From NCBI GenBank assembly GCA_002901265.1, contig PPHI01000057.1, positions 248,001 through 312,000 on the forward strand: DNA of 64,000 nucleotides, given 5' to 3'. A program made the translations under genes and the position numbers. The number at the start of each line of letters is the position of its first letter. Position 1 is the first letter of the stretch. This document shows, piece by piece, positions 42,918 to 51,684 of this stretch. The notes under the pieces are model-generated. The model was not told the DNA's origin and did not search any database. It worked only from the letters and a program-made list of their open reading frames with translations. The DNA comes from Rhodopirellula baltica. GTDB lineage: Bacteria > Planctomycetota > Planctomycetia > Pirellulales > Pirellulaceae.

Positions 42918-43454
42918 ATGACTGGGTTAGTGACGACAGGTCCTGTGAGCAAAGACGAACCGATCGGATTTCAGATCCTCCGCGCCATTCGGCGAATCAT
43001 TCGCAAAACTTCAGAGCACTCCCGGCACGTTGGTCGTCAGGCCGGAGTGAGTGTCCCACAGATGCTGTGTTTGCGAGCGATTGCCGAAGCGGATCCGGGA
43101 CAAGAGATAACCGTTGCGAGTGTTGCCGAAACCGTGCAGCTTTCGGCACCAACCGTCTCGCGAATTTTGGACCGGCTTGAGAAGGGCGGGTACCTGAAAC
43201 GTGAACGCTCGAGTGTCGACCGACGTAAGGTTTTTGTCGCATTGACCGAGCAAGGGATACACCGTCTCGAAAGTTTGCCTCAACCGTTGCACGAACAATT
43301 CCTCGCGCGTCTGGAATCGCTCGAGGAAAACGAACGGATCGAACTGCGCCGGGCCCTCGAGCGAATCGTCGAGTTAATGGATGCTTGTGATATCGATGCC
43401 GCGCCGGTACTGACGCCAGAATTAGAAGTTGGCATTGTCGCCGAGAACAACTGA
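42918..43454 (+). CDS. MarR-family transcriptional regulator
   Basis: A 178-residue winged-helix DNA-binding protein. The N-terminal helix (GFQILRAIRRIIRKTSEHSR) forms the dimer interface. The helix-turn-helix is TVASVAETVQLSAPTVSRILDRLEKGGYLKRERS at about residues 65-98, and the wing is SSVDRRKVFVALTEQG (the conserved D.R ... vsLT..G). MarR proteins usually repress a neighbouring operon and respond to small phenolic or metabolite ligands. Here the candidates are the divergent ureido operon and itself. A long inverted repeat lies 21 bases after its stop. ATG 42918 is used. Confidence 0.9.
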   Translation: MTGLVTTGPVSKDEPIGFQILRAIRRIIRKTSEHSRHVGRQAGVSVPQMLCLRAIAEADPGQEITVASVAETVQLSAPTVSRILDRLEKGGYLKRERSSVDRRKVFVALTEQGIHRLESLPQPLHEQFLARLESLEENERIELRRALERIVELMDACDIDAAPVLTPELEVGIVAENN

Positions 43455-44009
43455 TTCTCTCTGCTTGTAGCATTTACTCCATTCGCGAAAACGACACACC
43501 AAAACGTAGGTGAATGGAGTACATCGTTTGGTGACCGCAAGGCCAACGGAGGCATCTTGTGAAGGCTAACCCTCAACTGCCTTCGATCTGATACGGCCAC
43601 CACTGACGGCCGACCCTCAATCAAACAGTCAAGAAGATTGCGTGATTGCGAATGGTTTCACCCCGGAAAACAAGGGTTTGCCTGCGGTCGTCAATCAATT
43701 TTCCCTAACGGTGTCTGTTTACCGTCGTTTCGCTCACGCGCAACTTTCGACGTTCTAGATTTCCAACGTTGTCACGAAGTGGGAACACCTCCTCTGGTGA
43801 AGCGTCGCTCTCTGCGGAGCTCGACGTACATCCAATGGACCGTTCGCAAGGGTTGTTCGCATTCGTAGCGTCTGCCTTCACTCTGCGGATCAGTTTCACT
43901 TCATTGATCCTGCAAAGTTTGCCGGCGACGCTCGACAATCCTTAGTGAGTCGTCGTGCGGAGTCCAAACGTGGCAGGCTACATCTAACGTTTAAGTAGGA
44001 ATCGGGGGC
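43455..44009. other. Long intergenic region before the chemosensory cluster
   Basis: About 555 bases without a convincing gene; short ORFs here have no ribosome site and no protein-like composition. Apart from the inverted repeat at 43475-43521 I see no clear sigma-70, sigma-54 or FliA-type promoter. A GGGGG run directly before ATG 44010 may serve as the ribosome site. The promoter of the chemosensory operon should lie here but cannot be pinned down by eye. Confidence 0.5.
43475..43521. repeat. Perfect 10-bp inverted repeat with 27-base spacer
   Basis: TACTCCATTC (43475-43484) is repeated in inverted orientation as GAATGGAGTA (43512-43521). It starts 21 bases after the MarR stop codon. The loop is long and no T-run follows, so it is not a standard terminator. 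A cruciform, RNA hairpin or pair of half-operators for a dimeric regulator are all possible. Confidence 0.5.
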
Positions 44010-44315
44010 ATGGAAACGATCAACATCCCGTTGGTGGGTTCAATCGGAGTCGCACAAGCTGAACAACTTCACGCATCAATTCGCGAAGCGTTGCAATCGG
44101 GTGACAAGTTACAGCTTGACTTCACAGAAGCTCGCGATGTCGACGCCTCGATTCTTCAGTTATTGATCGCGGCTCAAGCGGCCTGCGAAGAGAGTGACAA
44201 GTCGATTGAATGGATCGGCGTGTCAGAGCAACTGGCGAATTCTTTAAAGCGAGCCGGCGCGGAAGAACTGCTTCCGGCTGAAGCGTTTGCCGGGGCCACA
44301 GAGTCAGAAGCGTAG
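44010..44315 (+). CDS. STAS-domain protein
   Basis: A 101-residue single STAS domain (anti-anti-sigma factor fold). IPLVGSIGVAQAEQLHASIREAL begins with the first strand and helix. LQLDFTEARDVDASILQLLIAAQ (about residues 34-55) is the core STAS segment, in which the Ser of DASIL is at the position phosphorylated in SpoIIAA. It ends in EELLPAEAF. Small STAS proteins at the head of che operons occur in deltaproteobacterial and planctomycete clusters and probably bind a kinase or receptor partner. It precedes the MCP-like gene by 63 bases. Confidence 0.8.
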   Translation: METINIPLVGSIGVAQAEQLHASIREALQSGDKLQLDFTEARDVDASILQLLIAAQAACEESDKSIEWIGVSEQLANSLKRAGAEELLPAEAFAGATESEA

Positions 44316-44378
44316 ATCGATGGCGTTACACAGATTGCAACATGAGTTGAACCTGGAGTTCGCCGGGGGAATTTCGCG

Positions 44379-45392
44379 ATGACCGATTCAGCAAAAAGTA
44401 TTGGGCAACAGGTATGGGGCGGATTGCGGAGCCTTGGCAAACGCTTGCGTCCTGGCGGATTGTCAACAGAGGTGTCGGCGTGCCTGCCGGTGTTAGAAGT
44501 TCTCCAAGCGCAGATTAAAGACGCGGTCGAGAAGGGGAACACAGCCACGGACAATTTGAGCAGTTCGTTTGGCGACATGGCACAACGTGCTAGAGAAGTA
44601 GTACGCATGGCAACGGACTCGCGGCGTGGCGAGTCAACTGCTGGGGTGGAACAGGTTCGTGAGGTGGTTTCAGAGTTGTTGACCCAGGTTCGTCAGACGA
44701 GCCTTTCGACTCAGGAAACGGCAAGCATGTTGGCGGACATCGAACGCGATGTGCAAGACGTCGAATCCTGCATGGTCAAGATCGAAGACATCGCCAATCG
44801 TTCTCGCATGGTCTCGCTAAACGGCCAGATCGAAGCCGCCCGTGCTGGCGACTTTGGTGACGGCTTTGCTGTCGTGGCATCGGAAACGGGCGACCTCGCC
44901 CAAAACGTATCCGAAGCCAGCAAGCGAATTCGGGAAGTCGTCGATCGCCTTGCCAGTTCACTTAGGGCGACTTACGAAAAAACGCAGAGCTTGGTCACTG
45001 TCGAACAACAGGCGACCGCGTCCTGCGAACAGCGTGTCGAGGAGATGCTTTCCAGCCTGGCTCAATACCAAATGGAACTGGAAAACAATCTCGAATCGAC
45101 AAAGACATCAAGCGACGAATTGGCGGGAGCCATTTCGATGTCGGTGATGACGTTGCAGTTCCAAGACGCGGTCAGTCAACGGATGCACCATGTCACCGCA
45201 ACGATCAACGACATACGAGAAACGTTCGGATCAATCGTTGGCGACCAGCCGCGCGGCCTTGCCAAGAAGCGATCACAACAATGGCTGGACAAACTTTCCG
45301 CTTCGTACTGTATCGACGATGAACGCCGCGTTTTCAGTGGTGACTCGGAACCCCAAGAATCCTCTAACGAATCCAACATTGAGTTGTTTTAA
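44379..45392 (+). CDS. Soluble MCP-like signalling protein
   Basis: A 337-residue all-helical cytoplasmic protein with no TM segment and no sensor domain. Residues 90-240 form a methyl-accepting-type coiled coil. The hairpin tip reads NRSRMVSLNGQIEAARAGDF and then FAVVASETGDLAQ, a degenerate version of the receptor consensus. Near residue 255 is MTLQFQDAVSQRMHHV, a motif of MCP-like and CheZ-like scaffold proteins. The tail is acidic and ends SNIELF. It may scaffold CheA/CheW or act on CheY. It lies 17 bases before cheY, so it is a core part of the operon. A true transmembrane chemoreceptor is excluded by the lack of any hydrophobic helix. Confidence 0.8.
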   Translation: MTDSAKSIGQQVWGGLRSLGKRLRPGGLSTEVSACLPVLEVLQAQIKDAVEKGNTATDNLSSSFGDMAQRAREVVRMATDSRRGESTAGVEQVREVVSELLTQVRQTSLSTQETASMLADIERDVQDVESCMVKIEDIANRSRMVSLNGQIEAARAGDFGDGFAVVASETGDLAQNVSEASKRIREVVDRLASSLRATYEKTQSLVTVEQQATASCEQRVEEMLSSLAQYQMELENNLESTKTSSDELAGAISMSVMTLQFQDAVSQRMHHVTATINDIRETFGSIVGDQPRGLAKKRSQQWLDKLSASYCIDDERRVFSGDSEPQESSNESNIELF

Positions 45393-45409
45393 CCGGAGCT
45401 CTAGAAGAA

Positions 45410-45775
45410 ATGGCTAACACTGCGCTAGTGGTCGATGACTCCACATCGATGCGTCAAATGGTGTCCTTCACTCTAAGGGACTCTGGTTTCGACGTTATTG
45501 AAGCGGGTAACGGAGAAGAGGCGTTGAAGAACGTCGCCGGAAAGGACGTCAAGGTTGTCGTCACCGACTTGAACATGCCGGTGATGGACGGGATGACGCT
45601 GATCCGCAGGCTCCGTGCTGACGCGAAGTACAAATTCACGCCCATCTTGATGCTGACCACCGAATCACAAGATTCAAAGAAGCAAGAGGGGCGAGCTGCC
45701 GGGGCGACTGGCTGGATTGTCAAACCGTTCAATCCCGAACAGCTCATGCAAGTAATTAACAAGGTCGTACGCTAA
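45410..45775 (+). CDS. cheY: Chemotaxis response regulator CheY
   Basis: A 121-residue stand-alone receiver domain. The acidic pair is VVDD (residues 9-10), the phosphoacceptor Asp53 lies in VTDLNMPVMDG, the switch Thr is in MLTTES (83-84) and Lys105 is in VKPF. It receives phosphate from CheA and should bind the flagellar switch or another output protein. It is 22 bases before cheA. No output domain is fused. Confidence 0.93.
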   Translation: MANTALVVDDSTSMRQMVSFTLRDSGFDVIEAGNGEEALKNVAGKDVKVVVTDLNMPVMDGMTLIRRLRADAKYKFTPILMLTTESQDSKKQEGRAAGATGWIVKPFNPEQLMQVINKVVR

Positions 45776-45797
45776 CTCGAACTGACAGAGAAAACCC

Positions 45798-47807
45798 ATG
45801 AAGGTCGACATGCGTCAGTTCCTGGAGTCGTTTTTCGATGAAGCTTGCGAGCACATCGAAAATATGGAAGCTGCCCTACTGCAGCTCGAAAGTACGCCCG
45901 ACGACACGGAACTGCTCAATACAATTTTTCGTGCCGCACACTCGATCAAAGGTGCGAGCTCGACATTCGGTGTTCACGGCGTGGGCCAATTTACCCACGT
46001 GCTCGAAAGCCTGTTGGATCGGATGCGCGAAGGCGAAATCCAAGTCACCAGCGATACCACCGAAGTACTCCTCGCGTCGGTCGACGTCCTCAGCGGACTG
46101 CTATCGGCAGCACGCGATGGGACCCCCGAACCAACGAACACCGCCGAAGTGGTCGCCCGCTTGGAAGAGATCAATGGCGGCGCAGGCGGGCCGGCACCGG
46201 AGGCATCCGATGCACAAGCGACTGACACGACCGAATCCGGCCCTGCCGAATACGACGTCCTGTTTCGACCTTCCAGCCACTTTTTCCACCTCGGTCTTGA
46301 TCCGCTGTTGTTGCTTCGCGACCTGGAAGAATGCGGCACCGTTAGCGAACTGAAACTCGACACATCGCAACTGCCAGCGATCACCGAGATGGACCCCGAG
46401 TCATCGTACTTGGCATGGACCCTGCGTTTGCAATCTGATTGCGACGAAAGCGAACTCCGTGACGTGTTCATGTTCGTCGACGACGAAACCACTGTCGAAT
46501 TCAACCAGTCTGAACCGGAAGAACCGGCCGAAGTCGCTGAATGCAATTCCGAAGTCGACGACGAAGCGTCCGACGAAGCGGCGCCGCCGACCGCTGCCAA
46601 ATCAGCCGCCAAGGACGCAAAAAACGCATCTGCGAAGGCCGCCCCGCCCGCTCACCGTGAATCGGTGCGCGTCAACGGCGAACGGCTCGACAGCATGATC
46701 AACCAGATCGGCGAGCTCGTCATCGGCATTTCGATGGTCGAACAGGAATGGGCCGGAATGAACGGCGGGACCGATTCGCCTGCCATCGTCCAACTGAGCA
46801 AAATCGTTCGCGACCTTCAAGAACAGAGCTTGTCGCTACGGATGGTTCCGGTCGCGGCAACGTTCCAAAAAATGGCTCGAATCGTTCGCGACTTGAGCAG
46901 CCGACTGGGCAAGAAAATCAACTTCGAAGTCTCGGGTGAAGAAACCGAGCTCGACAAAACGGTGGTGGACCAGATCGGTGACCCGCTGATCCACATGATC
47001 CGCAACTCAGTCGACCATGGGATCGAGTCCCCCGAAACTCGCATCGCGGCGGGTAAACCGGCCGAAGGTGAGATCTCGGTTCGAGCGTTCCACCAGGGCG
47101 GAAACATTTTCATCGAACTGAAGGACGATGGAAAGGGAATGGACCTTGACCGGATTCGCCAGAAGGCGATCGACCGAGGCATCGTCCACCCCGACGAAAA
47201 ACTATCTCAACAAGAGATTTGCGAACTGGTGTTTCATGCCGGATTGTCGACGGCCGAAAAGGTTACCGACGTTTCAGGTCGCGGCGTCGGCATGGACGTC
47301 GTTCGTAGAAACATTGAATCGCTCAAAGGAAGCGTCACGCTAAATTCCAAACCCGGTAAAGGCACCGTCGTGACGGTCCGTTTGCCGCTGACATTGGCCA
47401 TCCTCGATGGCCTGTTGATCAGCTTGGGATCGGAAGTTTACGTGATTCCTCTGTTGTCCGTCGTCGAATCGTTCCGCCCCAAGCGGAGCGAAGTCAAACG
47501 ATTGGCTAACAACATGGATGTGGTTCAAGTGCGTGGCGAAGTCGTACCGATTTTGCATCTCCACTCGGTCTTGAATCTCAGCGATGCCCAGACTGATCCT
47601 TGTCAGGGTTTGCTCGTGATCGTCGAAGACCACGATATGAAGTTCGCGCTGTTGGTGGACGACCTGATCGGACAGCAACAAGCCGTTATCAAAAACCTCG
47701 AAGCAAACTTCCGCAAAGTCAACGGTATTGCCGGGGCAACCATTTTGGGAGACGGGCGTGTGGCCCTGATCCTTGACATCGTCAGTCTGAAGTCTTTGGC
47801 GGGCTAG
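45798..47807 (+). CDS. cheA: Chemotaxis histidine kinase CheA
   Basis: A 669-residue CheA with all five parts. The HPt domain has His48 in AAHSIKGASSTFG. A divergent P2 region (about 150-235, from YDVLFRPS to TTVEF) binds CheY/CheB and is preceded and followed by acidic, Ala/Pro-rich linkers. The P3 dimerisation helices start near RESVRVNGERLDSMINQIGEL. The P4 ATPase has HMIRNSVDHGIESPETR (N box), LKDDGKGMD (G1) and VSGRGVGMDVVR (G2). The P5 CheW-like domain runs from LPLTLAILDGLLISLGSEVYVIPL to the end. It transfers phosphate to CheY and CheB. ATG 45798 is used. Confidence 0.95.
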   Translation: MKVDMRQFLESFFDEACEHIENMEAALLQLESTPDDTELLNTIFRAAHSIKGASSTFGVHGVGQFTHVLESLLDRMREGEIQVTSDTTEVLLASVDVLSGLLSAARDGTPEPTNTAEVVARLEEINGGAGGPAPEASDAQATDTTESGPAEYDVLFRPSSHFFHLGLDPLLLLRDLEECGTVSELKLDTSQLPAITEMDPESSYLAWTLRLQSDCDESELRDVFMFVDDETTVEFNQSEPEEPAEVAECNSEVDDEASDEAAPPTAAKSAAKDAKNASAKAAPPAHRESVRVNGERLDSMINQIGELVIGISMVEQEWAGMNGGTDSPAIVQLSKIVRDLQEQSLSLRMVPVAATFQKMARIVRDLSSRLGKKINFEVSGEETELDKTVVDQIGDPLIHMIRNSVDHGIESPETRIAAGKPAEGEISVRAFHQGGNIFIELKDDGKGMDLDRIRQKAIDRGIVHPDEKLSQQEICELVFHAGLSTAEKVTDVSGRGVGMDVVRRNIESLKGSVTLNSKPGKGTVVTVRLPLTLAILDGLLISLGSEVYVIPLLSVVESFRPKRSEVKRLANNMDVVQVRGEVVPILHLHSVLNLSDAQTDPCQGLLVIVEDHDMKFALLVDDLIGQQQAVIKNLEANFRKVNGIAGATILGDGRVALILDIVSLKSLAG

Positions 47808-47880
47808 TGCGGCTCGCGTTCCATCCCGCCAAACCAGTTCGACCACGTGTCATACCTGGGCTTTCTAGATAGGTAAATCG

Positions 47881-48414
47881 ATGACAATCACCCAAGAACT
47901 AGAATCAATCTCTGAAGCGCTCAAAGTCGCCGAGAACACCGACATCAGCGACATCGCTCAGGTGACGGAATTGTCGACCGACGGAAATCAGTTCCTGACG
48001 TTCACGCTACAGGACGAAGAATTCGGGATCGAAATTCTTCGTGTCCAAGAAATCAAAGGGCTTTCGCGTATCACTCCGATTCCGAACATGCCTTATTACA
48101 TCCGCGGCGTGATGAATCTCCGCGGAACGGTTGTCCCCATCATTGACCTGCGTGCCAAATTCGCAATGCCAAAGGTCGATTACAACCAGTTCACTGTCAT
48201 CATCGTCGTCACCATCGGTGACAAAGTGATCGGACTGGTCGTTGACGCCGTTAGCGACGTGCTGAACGTCGCCGAAGAAAACATCGAATCGGCCCCCGAT
48301 CTTGGTGGCCAAGCCGACACTGCGTTCATGACAGGCATCGCCAAAAGCGGCGAGCGTCTGATCACCTTACTAAACATGGACGACTTAATCGGGGCGGAAA
48401 CCGTTTCGATGTAA
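47881..48414 (+). CDS. cheW: Chemotaxis coupling protein CheW
   Basis: A 177-residue CheW, longer than usual at the N-terminus by about 35 residues. The SH3-like double barrel has FLTFTLQDEEFGIEILRVQEI near residue 39, ITPIPNMPYYIRGVMNLRGTVVPIIDLRAKF, VGLVVDAVSDVLNVAEENIE, and FMTGIAKSGERLITLLNMDDLI. It links the PAS-containing receptor to CheA. It sits between cheA and the receptor gene, as expected. Confidence 0.93.
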   Translation: MTITQELESISEALKVAENTDISDIAQVTELSTDGNQFLTFTLQDEEFGIEILRVQEIKGLSRITPIPNMPYYIRGVMNLRGTVVPIIDLRAKFAMPKVDYNQFTVIIVVTIGDKVIGLVVDAVSDVLNVAEENIESAPDLGGQADTAFMTGIAKSGERLITLLNMDDLIGAETVSM

Positions 48415-48443
48415 CGAGCCGGACACACCGTTCGACTCCTGGG

Positions 48444-48480
48444 CGACCACCGGATCGCATCGCCATCCGGACTTCGGTCG
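48444..48480. other. Two-part hairpin between cheW and the receptor gene
   Basis: CGACC (48444-48448) pairs with GGTCG (48476-48480), and CCGGAT (48450-48455) with ATCCGG (48465-48470), around a 9-base loop. No T-run follows. It lies in a 138-base gap and could set the ratio of receptor to kinase by partial termination or RNA stability. Confidence 0.35.
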
Positions 48481-48552
48481 TCGTTCCTTCGCGGATCACC
48501 TCCGCTAACTCCTAGATTTTAACCACACCATTCAAACGAGGGGGCACCACGA

Positions 48553-51192
48553 ATGGCCACCACTAAACCGACGAACCAAAAGACCGCACGCCGCACCGAA
48601 TCACGTAAACCGACGCGTCGGGCACCAGAACCCGAACCCGTCGAAATCGACGAACAAGACAGCTTTGATCACGACACCATCGATCAGATCGAAGAACTGA
48701 TGTCCGTGGTGGATCGCGCAGTCGAAGGCGATTACTCGGAAGAAATTACAGTCACCGGCGACGATGCGGTCGGACACCTAGCCGACGGTCTGCGTACCGT
48801 CCTGGCCGACATTTCCGCAACGAAGTCACAGCTCGTCGATTCCCAAGGTCAGCTGGACGCGATCAACCGATCGCAAGCGACCATCGAGTTCAAGCTCGAT
48901 GGGACGATCATCACCGCCAACGACAACTTCCTCAACGCACTTGGCTATCGACTCGACGAAGTGAAAGGCGGCCACCACCGCATGTTCGTCGATGACAAGT
49001 ACGCCAGTTCGCCTGAGTACCGTCAGTTCTGGTCGGACCTGGCCAACGGAAAATTCCAGTCGAGCGACTTCGAACGATTCCGCAAAGACGGCACGTCGAT
49101 CTGGATCCAGGCGACGTACAACCCTGTCTTCGACGCCGAAGGCAAGCCGTACAAGGTCGTCAAATTCGCAACCGACATCACCGAAGCGAAACAGAAAGCG
49201 GCCGATCACGAAGGTCAAATCAACGCGATCAGCAAGTCACAAGCGGTGATCGAATTCGAATTGGACGGCACCATCCGTACTGCCAACGAGAACTTCCTGA
49301 AAGTTGTCGGCTATTCACTCGACGAGATCCAGGGCAAACATCACCGGATCTTCGTCAATCCTGAGCATGCCAACTCGGCCGAATACCGAAACTTTTGGTC
49401 CGACCTGGCGTCTGGCCGATTCCAATCAGGCGAGTTTTTGCGTTACGACCGCAATGGAAAGCAAGTCTGGATCCAAGCATCGTACAACCCGATTCTCGGC
49501 CCCAACGGAAAGCCGTACAAGGTCGTCAAGTACGCTTCGGATATCACCGAAGCCAAGAAATTGCTGGAACAAGTTGCCGAAGCCGAAAAGGAAGCGACTC
49601 GCCAAACCGAACGCGCTCACAAGGCGGTCGACGAAATCCTCGATGCGGTAAGAAGTGCCCAAGACGGCGACTTCAGCAAAGTCATCACCACCACCGGCGA
49701 AGACGCAATCGGGGGCCTCGCCGACGGCATGCGTGATTTCATCGCACAGAAAGAAATCACCGACAAGGAAATGGCTCGCATCGAGTCGATGATGGAGCAA
49801 ACACCGATCAACGTGATGTTTGCGGACACGGACTACATCATCAAGTACATGAACCCCGCGTCCACCAGCACGCTGCGTCGACTGCAGGAATTCCTGCCTT
49901 GTCGTGCAGACGAAATGATTGGTCAGTGCATCGATATCTTCCACAAGAATCCCTCGCACCAACGTCGCATGTTGGCCGACCCAAGCAACCTGCCGGTCAA
50001 AGCAGATATCAAAGTCGGCCCGGAAACGCTTTCCTTGCTGGTTAGCCCGATTTACGACGCGAACCGTCAATACCTCGGTGCGATGGTTACTTGGGAAGTC
50101 ATCACCGAGCGATTGGCGATGGAGCAGCAGATCAAAGACAAGATGGAAGAAGACCGCGTGCGTTCGGAAGAAACGCAGCGTAAGGTCGAAGTCGTCTTGA
50201 ACATCGTCAACTCGGTTGCCGACGGTTGCTTCGACGTCACCTTCCCCGACCTCGGACAAGACGGCATCGGCAAAGTCGCCGGTGCACTTGAGAAAGCGGT
50301 CCTGTCGGTCCGCGACGCTCTCGTTGAAGTCCGCGAAGTTTCCTCGACCGTCGCGACGGCATCGACGCAGATGTCCAGTGCGGCCGAAGAGATCTCACGT
50401 GGTGCCCAACAACAAGCCGCACGCTTGGAAGAGACGGCATCGAGTCTGGAAGAAATCACGACCACCGTCAAACAGAACAGCGACAACGCTCAAGAGGCTC
50501 GGGCACTTGCCAACGGGTCACGCGACGTCGCTTCCGAAGGCGGTAAAGTCGTCGGTGACGCGGTCCAAGCGATGCGTGAAATCAACCAATCGTCGAAGAA
50601 GATCTCGGACATCATCACGACGATCGATGAAATCGCATTCCAAACCAACTTGCTGGCTCTCAACGCAGCCGTCGAAGCCGCACGTGCCGGTGAGCAAGGT
50701 CGTGGATTCGCGGTGGTCGCATCCGAAGTTCGCAACTTGGCACAACGCAGTGCCTCGTCGGCCAAAGAGATCAAGAGCTTGATTCAAGATTCGGCCAGCA
50801 AGGTCGAGAAAGGAACCGAGTTGGTCAACAAGTCCGGCGAAACGCTTGGCGAAATCGTCGACTCGGTCAAACGTGTGACCGACATCGTCGCCGAGATCGC
50901 GGCCGCGTCGCAAGAACAGTTGACCGGTATCGAACAAGTTACCAAAGCGGTCACACAGATTGACCAACTGACCCAAGCCAACGCCAGCCAGACTGAAGAA
51001 ATGGCCGGCACCTCGGGATCGGTTCTCAATCACGCCCGCAGCTTGGACCAGATGGTCAGCCGCTTCCAATTGGGAACCGGTGGCGGATCGGGCAACCGTG
51101 GTTCGTCGCGACCGGCCCCGCAACGTCAGCACGCCCCTTCGCCCTCATCATCGATGGGCGGACACGATGATGACGACTTTATGGATTTCTAA
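48553..51192 (+). CDS. Cytoplasmic methyl-accepting chemotaxis protein with tandem PAS and three HAMP-like segments
   Basis: An 879-residue receptor with no TM helix. A basic, Pro-rich N-terminus leads to three related helical segments: [20 protein letters not shown] near 55, [20 protein letters not shown] near 372 and [17 protein letters not shown] near 555. These look like HAMP-type linkers. Two almost repeated PAS domains (about 100-210 and 222-335, each ending in GKPYKVVK and SDITEA or TDITEA) and a third, divergent PAS (about 412-520) lie between them. The MA domain has the tip [20 protein letters not shown] and [15 protein letters not shown]. The C-terminal linker is Gly/Ser/Pro-rich and ends [15 protein letters not shown] precedes ATG 48553. 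PAS domains of this sort often hold FAD or haem, but I see no proof of a cofactor. Confidence 0.93.
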   Translation: MATTKPTNQKTARRTESRKPTRRAPEPEPVEIDEQDSFDHDTIDQIEELMSVVDRAVEGDYSEEITVTGDDAVGHLADGLRTVLADISATKSQLVDSQGQLDAINRSQATIEFKLDGTIITANDNFLNALGYRLDEVKGGHHRMFVDDKYASSPEYRQFWSDLANGKFQSSDFERFRKDGTSIWIQATYNPVFDAEGKPYKVVKFATDITEAKQKAADHEGQINAISKSQAVIEFELDGTIRTANENFLKVVGYSLDEIQGKHHRIFVNPEHANSAEYRNFWSDLASGRFQSGEFLRYDRNGKQVWIQASYNPILGPNGKPYKVVKYASDITEAKKLLEQVAEAEKEATRQTERAHKAVDEILDAVRSAQDGDFSKVITTTGEDAIGGLADGMRDFIAQKEITDKEMARIESMMEQTPINVMFADTDYIIKYMNPASTSTLRRLQEFLPCRADEMIGQCIDIFHKNPSHQRRMLADPSNLPVKADIKVGPETLSLLVSPIYDANRQYLGAMVTWEVITERLAMEQQIKDKMEEDRVRSEETQRKVEVVLNIVNSVADGCFDVTFPDLGQDGIGKVAGALEKAVLSVRDALVEVREVSSTVATASTQMSSAAEEISRGAQQQAARLEETASSLEEITTTVKQNSDNAQEARALANGSRDVASEGGKVVGDAVQAMREINQSSKKISDIITTIDEIAFQTNLLALNAAVEAARAGEQGRGFAVVASEVRNLAQRSASSAKEIKSLIQDSASKVEKGTELVNKSGETLGEIVDSVKRVTDIVAEIAAASQEQLTGIEQVTKAVTQIDQLTQANASQTEEMAGTSGSVLNHARSLDQMVSRFQLGTGGGSGNRGSSRPAPQRQHAPSPSSSMGGHDDDDFMDF

Positions 51193-51250
51193 ATCCGACA
51201 GATAGGACAAGATCGTGCCGCAATTCGAGTGGCATGATCGGATCCGACGT

Positions 51251-51285
51251 AGACTCCCCTTGGTGCCACTGCCCCGGGGGAGTCT
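51251..51285. other. 9-bp inverted repeat after the receptor gene
   Basis: AGACTCCCC (51251-51259) and GGGGAGTCT (51277-51285) form a perfect stem with a 17-base loop, 59 bases after the receptor stop. There is no T-run. It may partly terminate or stabilise the upstream mRNA. Its presence makes an N-terminal extension of the next gene to GTG 51215 unlikely. Confidence 0.4.
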
Positions 51286-51361
51286 TCGAGACTGGGCACC
51301 GCTTGCACGCGAAAACGACGTTGCAACCGGAAGGCGTATTCTTTGCTGGAGAGTTGACATC

Positions 51362-51634
51362 ATGTCCGGATTGACACAGCGCATGCAACAAATGTTTTCA
51401 ACGCGGGATCGATTGCACTCCAATACCGACGAGTCGAACAGTTGGGACGATTTGCTCGCCTCTTGTGCCGAGCTTCTGAACCTGACGGCCAGTCTAGGAA
51501 TCCATGTGGTTCAACCCTTGCGTCAATCTTGCAGGCACACGAATCGCATCATGGAACACATCGACAAGATGGATGAAGAGAGTTCGACCACGATGACGTC
51601 CATCCAAACGACTCTGCCTGATCAGGAACCGTAA
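51362..51634 (+). CDS. 90-residue unknown protein in the che cluster
   Basis: A small helical protein beginning MSGLTQRMQQMFSTRDRL. The middle WDDLLASCAELLNLTASLGI and later TNRIMEHIDKMDEESST segments look like paired amphipathic helices. It matches no chemotaxis protein I know. ATG 51362 is preceded by GGAGAG at a good distance. The same frame is open back to GTG 51215, but that stretch crosses a stable hairpin and looks non-coding. It lies between the receptor gene and the CheR-CheD fusion, so a role in adaptation is possible but is only inference. Confidence 0.55.
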   Translation: MSGLTQRMQQMFSTRDRLHSNTDESNSWDDLLASCAELLNLTASLGIHVVQPLRQSCRHTNRIMEHIDKMDEESSTTMTSIQTTLPDQEP

Positions 51635-51684
51635 GACGGTCGTATCGTTTCAGTGTTACTCAGTTCCCTTCACTTCAAAGGCTG

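Noticed and set aside
43638-43868. A 76-codon frame in the gap before the che cluster
   Set aside because: No ribosome site and no protein-like composition. It is low-quality noise in an intergenic region.
51215-51361. N-terminal extension of the 90-residue che-cluster protein to GTG 51215
   Set aside because: The stretch contains the 9-bp inverted repeat at 51251-51285 and lacks an SD, whereas ATG 51362 has GGAGAG.
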